DNA of 15,624 nucleotides from Chromatiales bacterium (lineage in GTDB: Bacteria; Pseudomonadota; Gammaproteobacteria; Chromatiales; Chromatiaceae), in contig JANTHH010000037.1 in assembly GCA_024762485.1 (NCBI GenBank), forward strand, positions 1-15,624, written 5' to 3'. This document shows, one piece after another, positions 6,957 through 14,474 of this stretch. The translations under genes were made by a program, and so were the position numbers. Position 1 is the stretch's first letter, and every line of letters starts with the position of its first letter. The notes under the pieces were generated by a model, which saw only the letters and a program-made list of their open reading frames with translations, searched no databases and was not told the DNA's origin.

Positions 6957-8507
6957 ATGGACCCCGAACAGCTCTTGTTCACCGAGGATGCACCCAGCCG
7001 CCCGGCAGGGCGCGATGGCGGAGGGCGTCCCGCCTGGAACATCCTCATTGTCGACGACGAAAAGGGGGTTCACGATGTCACCCTGCTCGCCCTTTCGGAC
7101 GTGGAATTCGAGGGCCGCGGCCTGAATTTCCTGCATGCCTACAGCGCCGCAGAGGCCCGCGACATCCTGCAGAACACCCCGGATATCGCCCTCGCACTGG
7201 TGGACGTGGTGATGGAGACCGAGCACTCGGGACTCGAACTGGTGCGCCACATCCGCGAGACCCTCGGCAACGGCCTGCTACGCATCATCCTGCGCACCGG
7301 CCAGCCCGGACAGGCGCCCGAGCGTACGGTGATCCGCGAATTCGACATCAATGACTACAAGGAGAAGACCGAGCTGTCGGCACAAAAGCTCTACAGCGCG
7401 GTGCTGGCCAGCCTGCGTTCCTATCGCGACCTGCAGGCTCTCGAGGCCAACCGGCACGGTCTGGAACGCATCATCAAGGCATCCGCAGAATTGTTCCGCA
7501 ACCAGCATCTTGACGAGTTTATCCAGGGCGTGCTCGAACAACTGATCGCCATACTCAGGCTCGACAACGATTCGCTCTATATCAATTTTGATTGCGTTGC
7601 GCTGGAACAGAGAGACCAGCAGCCGGTGATACTCGCCGCCACCGGCCGCTACGCCGGGCACGTCGGCGGCAATCCGGAGTCCACCCTGGACGAACAGGCC
7701 CTGACACTGATCCACCAAGCGATCAGCGAGCGGCAAGACATCATCACCGAGCACTGCTACGTCACCTATTTCAGCCCCACCGAGGGGCAGGACGACGTGC
7801 TCTATTTCACCAGTCCACTGCCCATCGACCACGAGGATCTCGACCTGGTCAGGCTGTTCTGTCAGAACGTCGCCATCGCCTACCGCAACATCATGCTCAA
7901 CCGCGAACTGGAAGAGACGCAGCGCGAGATCGTCTACATGCTCGGCGAGGCGATAGAGACCCGCTCGCGCGAGACCGGCAGCCATGTCCGCCGCGTGGCG
8001 GAGTACTGCAGGATCCTCGGCACCGCCTACGGCCTGGCCGATGAAGAGGTGGAGATGCTGGTGCTGGCCTCACCGCTGCACGACTTCGGCAAGATCGGCG
8101 TGCCCGACGCGGTTCTGCACAAGCCGGGGCGGCTCGATGGCAAGGAGTGGGAGGTGATGCGCAACCATGCCAGCATGGGGGCGGAGATGCTCGGACGTTC
8201 CAATCGCGGCGTAATGACGACGGCTGCCATTATCGCGGGACAACATCACGAGAAATGGGACGGATCCGGCTACCCGGATGGCCTCGCAGGTGAGGACATC
8301 CATATCTACGCCCGCATCGCCGCATTAGCGGATGTCTATGATGCCTTGAGCAGCCGACGCTGCTACAAGACCGCCTGGACGCAGGACGAGGTCGACAGCT
8401 TCATCGCGGGAGAGCGGGGCAGACACTTCGATCCCGCGCTGGTGGATATCCTCTTTGCCGAGCAGGCGAAAATCACTGCCGTTGCCGAGCAGTATCCAGA
8501 CCCCTGA
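6957..8507 (+). CDS. Response regulator with DUF3369 and HD-GYP domains, probable c-di-GMP phosphodiesterase
   Basis: Domain order in this 516-aa cytoplasmic protein is a receiver-like domain (about 27-150), a DUF3369/GAF-like middle domain (about 155-310) and a C-terminal HD-GYP domain (about 318-510). The receiver has acidic D33-D34-E35, a phosphoacceptor candidate D83 in VDVVMET, T114 in LRTGQ and a Lys at 135 or 137. HD-GYP motifs are complete: ETGSH upstream, H375-D376-F377-G378-K379, and HHEKWDGSGYP at H430-P440. Phosphorylation of the receiver is expected to modulate c-di-GMP hydrolysis. No histidine kinase gene adjoins it, so the partner is unknown. A small hairpin (CTGCC/GGCAG, about 6903-6916) sits in the leader. 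The gene ends 28 nt from the convergent Sel1 gene. The annotation is firm except that the exact limits of the middle domain are approximate. Confidence 0.93.
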   Translation: MDPEQLLFTEDAPSRPAGRDGGGRPAWNILIVDDEKGVHDVTLLALSDVEFEGRGLNFLHAYSAAEARDILQNTPDIALALVDVVMETEHSGLELVRHIRETLGNGLLRIILRTGQPGQAPERTVIREFDINDYKEKTELSAQKLYSAVLASLRSYRDLQALEANRHGLERIIKASAELFRNQHLDEFIQGVLEQLIAILRLDNDSLYINFDCVALEQRDQQPVILAATGRYAGHVGGNPESTLDEQALTLIHQAISERQDIITEHCYVTYFSPTEGQDDVLYFTSPLPIDHEDLDLVRLFCQNVAIAYRNIMLNRELEETQREIVYMLGEAIETRSRETGSHVRRVAEYCRILGTAYGLADEEVEMLVLASPLHDFGKIGVPDAVLHKPGRLDGKEWEVMRNHASMGAEMLGRSNRGVMTTAAIIAGQHHEKWDGSGYPDGLAGEDIHIYARIAALADVYDALSSRRCYKTAWTQDEVDSFIAGERGRHFDPALVDILFAEQAKITAVAEQYPDP

Positions 8508-8535
8508 GCCTGCGCCCATCGGCCGCACGGGCTAC

Positions 8536-8976
8536 TCACATGTCGTCGAAACCCGCCTTGCGGAACCATTCGCGGGCCTTTTCCTCATCTGCTTCCACGC
8601 CATTGCCTTGCCGGTACATCATGCCCAGCGTGGTCATCGCCCCCTGCAGCCCCTGGTCCGCCGCCCTGGTGAACCATTCGATTGCCATCTGCGGGTTCTT
8701 GTCGACGCACTCTCCTTCCATGTACATGAAGGCCAGCCCGTGTTGCGCCAGGCCCATGCCCGACTCGGCCGCGGCCTTCATGTATTTGTAGGCCAGCATC
8801 TCGTTGGCCACCATGCCGAGACCGTTCTGCGCCATGATCGCCATGCGGTACTGGGCATCCGCGTTACCGGCTTCGGCCAGTGGACGCAGCAGTGGTGCCG
8901 CCTCGGAGAAGTGCTTGGACTCGAAGGCGGCGATGCCACTGCTCAGGTCCATGTCTAAATCATTCTGATCACTCAT
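8536..8976 (-). CDS. Sel1-repeat protein (146 aa)
   Basis: Sel1-like repeats are 36-residue helical hairpins of the TPR superfamily that mediate protein-protein contacts. Three repeats are visible at about 38-73, 74-109 and 110-143, with the usual A-x-(Y/F) and G-x-G positions (for example GNADAQYRMA and GMMYRQGNGV). A shorter helical hairpin (about 11-36) precedes them. No signal peptide is seen, unlike many exported Sel1 proteins, so a cytoplasmic location is expected. The ATG overlaps the TGA of the upstream thioesterase gene as ATGA (8973-8976), which points to translational coupling and shared transcription. The partner protein is unknown. Confidence 0.9.
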   Translation of the reverse strand: MSDQNDLDMDLSSGIAAFESKHFSEAAPLLRPLAEAGNADAQYRMAIMAQNGLGMVANEMLAYKYMKAAAESGMGLAQHGLAFMYMEGECVDKNPQMAIEWFTRAADQGLQGAMTTLGMMYRQGNGVEADEEKAREWFRKAGFDDM

Positions 8977-9488
8977 CTATCTTCCTCATCGATATTTTCG
9001 CGGCCTGCACCCGACCGGTAACCGGCCGGCCGGATGGCCACCTTGTTGCGTACCTGGGCACACAGCCTGTCCCGGGCATCATAGAAACCGTATTCGAAGG
9101 TCGGTGTTGCGCGTCCGCGTGCCTCGAGTTCGATCCTGATCTCTGTCTCGTGTGCCGGGGCGAAGGTAAAGCGCAGTTCCAGGTCGGTGCGTCCCTCATG
9201 ACGGAAATCGATCTGCATCGAACGCGTCCATACCGCACAACCGGGGAAAATCCTGGCGCAGGCCAGCGCCGGTATCGGGTCCGCCAGCGCAGCCATGGCA
9301 CCACCGAACATGCAACCACCGGGATTGACGTTGGCGCCGCGCAACGGCAGACCGATTCGCACCCGTCGCCAATCAGCCTCGAGCGCCCGCACCTGGATAC
9401 CGAGTGAACGGAGTGCCGGGTTGCATTGCAGCCGCTGGGCGGCATTCTGGAAACGACGGGGTAACAGGCAAGATGGCATTCGCAGCAC
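8973..9488 (-). CDS. PaaI/DUF4442-like hot-dog thioesterase
   Basis: The 171-aa product has the single hot-dog-fold pattern of PaaI/YiiD-type acyl-CoA thioesterases. After an N-terminal helix, the segment GANVNPGGCMFGGAMAALAD (about 51-70) matches the active-site helix region with the G-G-x-(M/L)-A-x-L-x-D pattern. Strands near 86-100 and 102-125 complete the fold. The substrate, probably an acyl-CoA, is unknown. I chose the GTG at 9488 because AGGGAG (9497-9502) stands 8 nt upstream. The ATG at 9479 would be 17 nt away from it. The gene overlaps the downstream Sel1 gene by 4 nt and is divergent from glcF. An inverted repeat lies in its leader. The acidic C terminus (ENIDEEDR) is encoded in the overlap zone. 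Confidence 0.82.
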   Translation of the reverse strand: MLRMPSCLLPRRFQNAAQRLQCNPALRSLGIQVRALEADWRRVRIGLPLRGANVNPGGCMFGGAMAALADPIPALACARIFPGCAVWTRSMQIDFRHEGRTDLELRFTFAPAHETEIRIELEARGRATPTFEYGFYDARDRLCAQVRNKVAIRPAGYRSGAGRENIDEEDR

Positions 9489-9496
9489 TTATAACA

Positions 9497-9502
9497 CTCC
9501 CT
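9497..9502 (-). promoter_or_regulatory. Shine-Dalgarno selecting a GTG start
   Basis: Read on the minus strand this is AGGGAG, 8 nt before the GTG at 9488. It supports the non-ATG start of the thioesterase gene. Confidence 0.65.
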
Positions 9503-9509
9503 GTGAAAG

Positions 9510-9535
9510 TCCCCCACCGCGTGGATTCTGGGGGA
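9510..9535. repeat. Inverted repeat in the thioesterase-glcF divergent region
   Basis: Perfect 7-bp arms TCCCCCA/TGGGGGA with a 12-nt loop. It lies 7 nt upstream of the thioesterase Shine-Dalgarno and about 65 nt before glcF. It could be a transcript hairpin in the thioesterase leader or a protein-binding site. No T-run follows on either strand, so it is not an intrinsic terminator. Confidence 0.5.
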
Positions 9536-9600
9536 TTCATTGGCAAACCCGACCCGAGTGGCCAAAATAACGGCCCGGCATCGCCACAGAATTATAAAGA

Positions 9601-10827
9601 ATGCAGACACAGCTGGCCGACTACATCCGCAACAGCCCGCAGGGCCGGGAGGCCAACGCCATCCTGCGAAGTTGCGTGCATTGCGGCTTCTGCACAGCCA
9701 CCTGCCCCACCTATCAACTGCTTGGCGACGAACTCGATGGGCCGCGCGGTCGCATCTACCAGATCAAGGGCGTGCTCGAAGGTGAGCCGGCCAGTGACCG
9801 GGTGCGCGAGCATCTCGACCGCTGCCTGACCTGCCGCGCCTGCGAGACCACCTGCCCCTCGGGCGTGCAGTACGGCCACCTGCTCGACATCGGCCGCGCC
9901 ATCGTGGAACGCCAGACCCGCAGGCCGCTGTTGCAACGTCTGCAACGCCAGGCCCTGCTGCATGTCATGCCCCACCCGGCGCGATTCACCGCCCTGCTGA
10001 GGCTCGCACACGGCATGAAACCGGTACTGCCGTCCGCACTGCGCGCCAAGCTGCCGGCCATCGGCCATACCGAACCGGTCCCCACGCAACCGCATGCCCG
10101 ATACATGCTGGTGCTCGACGGCTGTGTGCAGCAGGTCACCGATCCCGCGATCAACCAGGCAGCCACCCGCCTGCTGGACCGCCTCGGCATCCGCCTGGGT
10201 TCCGTGCCACAGGCCGCCTGCTGCGGCGCGCTGGCGCATCACCTGAGTGCCGGGGAACAGGCCCGCGAGACGGCGCGACGCAACATCGATGCCTGGCTGC
10301 CTGAACTCGAGGCCGGTGCCGAGGCCCTTCTGGTCACCGCCAGCGGCTGCGCGGTCCATCTCAAGGACTACGGTCACCTGCTGGCCGACGACCCTGACTA
10401 TGCCGACAAGGCCGCGAAGGTGGCCGCGGCCGCGCTGGACCCCATCGAGTTGCTGGAGCGTGAGGACCTCGCCGCCCTCGCCATCGAGCCTGACCCGACA
10501 CCCCTCGCCTTCCATGCCCCCTGCACCCTGCAGCACGGAGAGCGACTGGCGGGGCGGGTCGAGACCCTGCTGGGCCGGCTGGGTTTCTCCCTCACCCCCG
10601 TGCCCGATGCCCACCTCTGCTGCGGTTCGGCGGGGACCTATTCGATTCTGCAGCCGACCCTTTCGGCACAGCTGCGCGACAACAAGCTCGCGGCACTCAA
10701 CAGTGGTTCACCGCAGCGCATCGCCACGGCCAACATCGGCTGCCTGATGCACCTGAAGGAACCCGGCGGGACACCGGTCCAGCACTGGCTGGAGCTGCTC
10801 GCAGAGCGCATGGGACCTGCACCATAG
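9601..10827 (+). CDS. glcF: Glycolate oxidase iron-sulfur subunit GlcF
   Basis: GlcF is the electron-transfer subunit of the membrane-associated glycolate dehydrogenase GlcDEF, which oxidises glycolate to glyoxylate. The 408-aa protein closely follows E. coli GlcF (407 aa), including the opening MQTQL, which fixes the start at 9601 even though only a poor ribosome-binding site precedes it. Two ferredoxin-type [4Fe-4S] motifs are visible: C25-C28-C31-C35 and C75-C78-C81-C85, each followed by Pro. Two CCG motifs follow, at C207-C208-G209 and C340-C341-G342, typical of the heterodisulfide-reductase-like C-terminal half. The FAD subunits glcD and glcE are absent from the 9.6 kb upstream and 4.8 kb downstream in this window. 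A divergent thioesterase lies on the left and a convergent IMPase gene on the right (39 nt between stops). Confidence 0.95.
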   Translation: MQTQLADYIRNSPQGREANAILRSCVHCGFCTATCPTYQLLGDELDGPRGRIYQIKGVLEGEPASDRVREHLDRCLTCRACETTCPSGVQYGHLLDIGRAIVERQTRRPLLQRLQRQALLHVMPHPARFTALLRLAHGMKPVLPSALRAKLPAIGHTEPVPTQPHARYMLVLDGCVQQVTDPAINQAATRLLDRLGIRLGSVPQAACCGALAHHLSAGEQARETARRNIDAWLPELEAGAEALLVTASGCAVHLKDYGHLLADDPDYADKAAKVAAAALDPIELLEREDLAALAIEPDPTPLAFHAPCTLQHGERLAGRVETLLGRLGFSLTPVPDAHLCCGSAGTYSILQPTLSAQLRDNKLAALNSGSPQRIATANIGCLMHLKEPGGTPVQHWLELLAERMGPAP

Positions 10828-10865
10828 GGCAGCCGCCCAAGTGAGACCTGCTCAGCCCGTACCCG

Positions 10866-11693
10866 TCAGCGGCACGATGGCGCCGTGTCCCGGTGGGCAT
10901 TGATCCAGCCCCGCCAGCGGGCCAGCAGGCTGACGTTACTGGCCGCCAGGCCAATGCGCGGGGTCAGGGTGACCTGCTGCTGCCACTGGCCGTCATAGGC
11001 ATCGAGGTGGCCACCCTCGGCACCGGCCTCGAGGGCGATGAGCTCGCCGGCGGCGTAGTCCCAGAGTTTCTGGCCACCGTGCAGATAGAGCTGATAGCGG
11101 CCGGCCGCCAGCCAGCACCAGTCCAGCGCCACCGAACCGAAACTGCGCTGCGAGCGGAAGGGTGGTTCACAGGCCAGGCGGCAGGCCAGCATCCTGGGCA
11201 GTCGTTTGAGGTCCACCACGGCGATGGCTTCGTGCAGCCGGTCCGGGCCCGGGTTTGTCCGCAGCGGCTGGCCGTTGAGCCAGGCACCCACGCCACGGCG
11301 GGCGGTGAAACACTCGCCACGCGTTGGATCATAGACCACGCCGAGTTCGGCGCCATCCGTGTCCAGCAGGGCCAGCGAGACGCCGAAGAAGGGGATGCCG
11401 GAGGCGAAGTTGGCCGTGCCGTCGAGGGGATCGAGACACCACAGGCGGCGGCCACTGCGACGCAGCAGTGCCTGGTGCTGCGTATCGCTCATCTCCTCAC
11501 CCAGCAGCGGGATCTCGGGCCAGCGCCCGGCCAGTTCGGACGCCAGCCGCTGCTGCATCACCAGGTCGGCCTCGGTCAGCACGCTGCCATCGGCCTTGGT
11601 GGTGGCACCGACGTGGCAGAAGCGACTGACCAGCTCCTCGTCCGCCGCCTGCCTGACCAATCCGGCGATATAGCTCAGGTCTTCATCGTTCAT
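10866..11693 (-). CDS. Inositol monophosphatase family phosphatase
   Basis: Members of this family are Mg-dependent, Li-sensitive-type phosphatases acting on inositol phosphate, histidinol phosphate, fructose bisphosphate or related small phosphates. The 275-aa length is typical. Metal-binding motifs are present in order: GEE with E66-E67, DPLDGTANF with D88 and D91, and the C-terminal WDYAAGE with D212. The segment after DPLDGT (ANFASGIPFFGVS) favours the IMPase branch over the CysQ bisphosphate nucleotidase branch, which usually has DGTKEF. The precise substrate cannot be set from sequence. No signal peptide is seen, so it is cytoplasmic. The gene is divergent from the lytic transglycosylase gene and convergent with glcF. 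No strong ribosome-binding site is visible before the ATG at 11693. Confidence 0.9.
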   Translation of the reverse strand: MNDEDLSYIAGLVRQAADEELVSRFCHVGATTKADGSVLTEADLVMQQRLASELAGRWPEIPLLGEEMSDTQHQALLRRSGRRLWCLDPLDGTANFASGIPFFGVSLALLDTDGAELGVVYDPTRGECFTARRGVGAWLNGQPLRTNPGPDRLHEAIAVVDLKRLPRMLACRLACEPPFRSQRSFGSVALDWCWLAAGRYQLYLHGGQKLWDYAAGELIALEAGAEGGHLDAYDGQWQQQVTLTPRIGLAASNVSLLARWRGWINAHRDTAPSCR

Positions 11694-11740
11694 GCCGATA
11701 GCATATCCAAATCAGGCGAAGGACATCGGGTTTTCCCCGC

Positions 11741-11769
11741 TTGTTCCCGACTCGGCCGCTCCCTATGCT
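11741..11769 (+). promoter_or_regulatory. Candidate sigma-70 promoter for the lytic transglycosylase gene
   Basis: TTGTTC (11741-11746) and TATGCT (11764-11769) are separated by exactly 17 nt. They match the consensus at 3 and 4 of 6 bases respectively. A start near 11776 would give a leader of about 20 nt. This is a plausible but unproven site. Confidence 0.4.
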
Positions 11770-11794
11770 GTGAGCGTGTCGTAGAGATGGCCCC

Positions 11795-13765
11795 ATGCAC
11801 CGTCCACACCCATTCATTGCCCTGCTGCTGTTACTCGCCTGGCCGCTCTGTCAGGCCTCGGCGATCGATGACCCGCTGGACGAACAGCGGACACGCTTCC
11901 TGGCGGCCGAGGATGCACTGAAGCGGGGCGACCTGCCGACCTATGACACCCTCAGCGAACAGCTCACCGACTATCCCCTCTACCCCTATCTGCGATATGC
12001 CGAGTTGCTGGACAGCCTCAGTGGCGACCAGCCCGACGCCGTCGACGACTTCCTCGCCCGCCATGCCGACACCCCGCTGGCGCGACGGCTGCGTCTGAAA
12101 TGGCTCGATCAGCTGGCCCAGGAAGGGCGTTGGGCGCAGTACCGGGACTATTACCGCCCCCATGGCAACACGCGCCGGCAGTGTCTGTACCTGCAGGCAC
12201 TGCTGAAGACCGGCGACACCGAGACCGCGCTCGCACAGGTCGAGCCACTGTGGTTGCACGGCAGTTCACAGCCGAAGCAGTGCGACCCGGTTTTCGATGC
12301 CTGGCGCAACGCCGGCCGCCTGCACAGCGAACAGGTCTGGCAGCGTATCGCCTTGGCCATGGCACGCGGCAACAGTGGCCTGGCGCGCTATCTCGGCCGT
12401 TACCTGCCGGCGCACGAGCGCCCCTGGCTGGCCCTCTGGCGGCAGCTCGATCGCAACCCCGGGAGATTGCTCGACAGTGCGCGCCTCGAGCAGTCCCACC
12501 CCTACCGCGGACAGATCATCCACCACGCGATCAAGCGTCGCGCCCGCCAGGATGCCCTGCAGGCCCTGGCACTCTGGCAGCAGGCCGGATCCCGTCTCGA
12601 GCTGTCTGACCCGACCCGTGACGCCATCGCCCGCGACCTCAGCCGCTACCTGACCCGTGTGGACGACCCGCGTGCCTATGACTTCATCCGCCACCAGCCA
12701 GTGGATGGCGCCGACCTGCCCCAGCAGGAGAGCCGGATCAAGGCCGCACTCTATCGCGAGGACTGGCCGCAGGTGCTGACGCTGATCAGCCAGCTGCCAC
12801 CGCAGTCCCGAAAAGCGGAGGTTTGGCGCTACTGGCATGCCCGGGCGCTGGAACAGACCGGGGACGAGCAGACGGCTGCCGTTGAATTCGCCCGTCTCGC
12901 CAGCGAGCGCAGTTACTATGGCTTTCTCGCCGCCGACCGCAGCGGGGTGGCCTATGCACTGAACCACCAGACGACCACTCCCCGACAGGCCGACATCAAA
13001 GCCCTGAACGAGCAACCGGGGATCGCCCGCGCACGTGAACTGCACCACCTGGGACGAGAGCTCGATGCCCGTCGCGAATGGCATCTCTCGACCCGTCACC
13101 TGGGACGGAAACAACTCATGGCCGCGGCCAAGATCGCCGATGCCTGGGGCTGGCGGGATCAGGCGATATTTACTCTCGCCCGCAGCGAATTCTGGGAAGA
13201 TCTGGAACTGCGCTTCCCTCTCGATCACGACGAACTGGTGGTGCGCAACGCCCGGACCCAGTCACTGACCCCGGCCTACGTGTTTGCGGTGATCCGCCAG
13301 GAGAGCGCCTTCCGTGCCGACGCACATTCCCCTGCGGGGGCCCGCGGTCTGATGCAGCTGATGCCTGCCACCGCCCGCCAGGTGGCCAGGCAGCGGCTGA
13401 AGCAGCAACCGCCGGACCGCCAGCAACTGAAGCAGCCAGCTACCAATATCGCCCTGGGTACCGCCTACCTGCGGCAGGTGCTCGACAAATGGCAGAACAA
13501 TCCGGTACTGGCCACCGCGTCCTACAACGCCGGCCCGCACCGGGTGATGAAATGGCTGCCGGCGCGCCCTCTCGCCGCCGATATCTGGGTGGAACTGATC
13601 CCTTTTCGCGAGACCCGCGGCTACGTCAAGCGGGTGCTCACCTACCAGGTGATCTACCAGAAGCGCCTGGGACAGGAGCCGGAACGGCTGTCCGCCGCCA
13701 TGCAGGAGGTCCGCAACGAGGCCGCCTATGTGCTGGGTGAACGACGGCAGGCCGACGCGGGTTGA
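11795..13765 (+). CDS. slt: Soluble lytic murein transglycosylase, Slt70 type
   Basis: Slt70-type enzymes (GH23) cleave the MurNAc-GlcNAc bond of peptidoglycan in the periplasm, forming 1,6-anhydroMurNAc ends. The 656-aa precursor starts with a hydrophobic signal peptide ending at an ASA site (residues 21-23). Residues about 24-480 form the alpha-helical U- and L-type ring, recognisable by TPR-like helices and the RYWHARALE-type segment. The catalytic domain is at about 485-620, with catalytic E503 in IRQESAF, the GLMQLMP motif at 518-524, and A-S-Y-N-A-G at 575-580. Total length is close to E. coli Slt70 (645 aa). GAGATGG a few nt upstream may serve as ribosome-binding site. The stop lies 13 nt from that of the convergent Sel1 gene. 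Confidence 0.95.
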   Translation: MHRPHPFIALLLLLAWPLCQASAIDDPLDEQRTRFLAAEDALKRGDLPTYDTLSEQLTDYPLYPYLRYAELLDSLSGDQPDAVDDFLARHADTPLARRLRLKWLDQLAQEGRWAQYRDYYRPHGNTRRQCLYLQALLKTGDTETALAQVEPLWLHGSSQPKQCDPVFDAWRNAGRLHSEQVWQRIALAMARGNSGLARYLGRYLPAHERPWLALWRQLDRNPGRLLDSARLEQSHPYRGQIIHHAIKRRARQDALQALALWQQAGSRLELSDPTRDAIARDLSRYLTRVDDPRAYDFIRHQPVDGADLPQQESRIKAALYREDWPQVLTLISQLPPQSRKAEVWRYWHARALEQTGDEQTAAVEFARLASERSYYGFLAADRSGVAYALNHQTTTPRQADIKALNEQPGIARARELHHLGRELDARREWHLSTRHLGRKQLMAAAKIADAWGWRDQAIFTLARSEFWEDLELRFPLDHDELVVRNARTQSLTPAYVFAVIRQESAFRADAHSPAGARGLMQLMPATARQVARQRLKQQPPDRQQLKQPATNIALGTAYLRQVLDKWQNNPVLATASYNAGPHRVMKWLPARPLAADIWVELIPFRETRGYVKRVLTYQVIYQKRLGQEPERLSAAMQEVRNEAAYVLGERRQADAG

Positions 13766-13778
13766 GGGACACTTCGCC

Positions 13779-14411
13779 CTAGGACGACTCGCCGGCAGGG
13801 GGCTGTGACAACATCGCCGTGCGGGCACGCGCCACCGCCTCCGGCGTCATCCGTTTGATCAGGTGCTTGATCACCTCTTCGGCCTTGCTGCTGCCATTGG
13901 CATGGGCCAGCGACAGCCACATCAGCGCGGTCTCCTCGTCCTTCTGCACCAGCTTGCCGTCCATCAGCAGGCGACCCAGGGCAAACTGGGCCGGGGCAAC
14001 GCCGCGGTTCGCGGCCTTGAGGTACCACGCCACCGCCTGCTCCGCATCCCGAGGCTCGCCGAACTGGCCGAAACGGTACATGGTGGCGACCACATATTCG
14101 GCCTTCGGCGATCCCTGGTGGGCAGCGCGCAGATACCACTTCTTCGCCTGCTGGTCGTCCTGGTCGACCCCGGTGCCATTGGCGTAGAGCCAGCCCAGGG
14201 TGGTCTGCGCCTCGGTATGCCCCTGCCTGGCGGCAGACTCGATCAGTCCGGCGCCACGGCTGTGGCTGAGTGGCACACCATCGCCATTGGCATACATCAT
14301 CCCCAGCCGGAACTGCGCCTCCGCATTGCCGGCATCGGCCGCCTTCTGCAGGCTGGCAATGGCCACCATCAGATCGGGATTGAGACCCTGCTCGCTGTGC
14401 TCTGTAGTCAT
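13779..14411 (-). CDS. Sel1-repeat protein (210 aa)
   Basis: A soluble alpha-helical scaffold of Sel1-like repeats, probably a protein-protein interaction module. Four repeats are visible at about 28-63, 64-99, 100-138 and 139-173, each with the A-x-(Y/F/T)-x-L-G...G-x-G pattern (for example AEAQFRLGMMYANGDGV). A charged C-terminal helix follows (about 175-200) with a short disordered tail. No signal peptide is seen, so it is cytoplasmic. It is downstream of the cyclase-like gene on the same strand (62 nt between them) and may be co-transcribed with it. A link between the two proteins is inference only. It resembles the Sel1 protein at 8536-8976 in type but is longer. Confidence 0.92.
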   Translation of the reverse strand: MTTEHSEQGLNPDLMVAIASLQKAADAGNAEAQFRLGMMYANGDGVPLSHSRGAGLIESAARQGHTEAQTTLGWLYANGTGVDQDDQQAKKWYLRAAHQGSPKAEYVVATMYRFGQFGEPRDAEQAVAWYLKAANRGVAPAQFALGRLLMDGKLVQKDEETALMWLSLAHANGSSKAEEVIKHLIKRMTPEAVARARTAMLSQPPAGESS

Positions 14412-14458
14412 GCTCGGTGTCCGCGCGGGAAAAGGCGCATTCTAACGATTACTGCCGG

Positions 14459-14474
14459 GGGCGTTTCCACGCCC
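14459..14474 (-). other. Hairpin overlapping the stop codon of the cyclase-like gene
   Basis: On the minus strand GGGCGT-GGAA-ACGCCC forms a 6-bp stem with a GGAA tetraloop. It starts in the last base of the TAG stop (14474). There is no T-run after it, so it is not a standard intrinsic terminator. It may stabilise the 3' end or modulate readthrough to the Sel1 gene. Confidence 0.35.

Noticed and set aside
9593..9598. TATAAA as the -10 box of glcF
   Set aside because: It ends two bases before the ATG that matches the E. coli start, so transcription would begin inside the gene, and no -35 match lies at the right distance.
10866..11693. CysQ-type PAP phosphatase, which would pair functionally with the sulfotransferase
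   Set aside because: The metal motif continues DGTANFASG as in inositol monophosphatases and not DGTKEF as in CysQ, and the two genes are over 6 kb apart.
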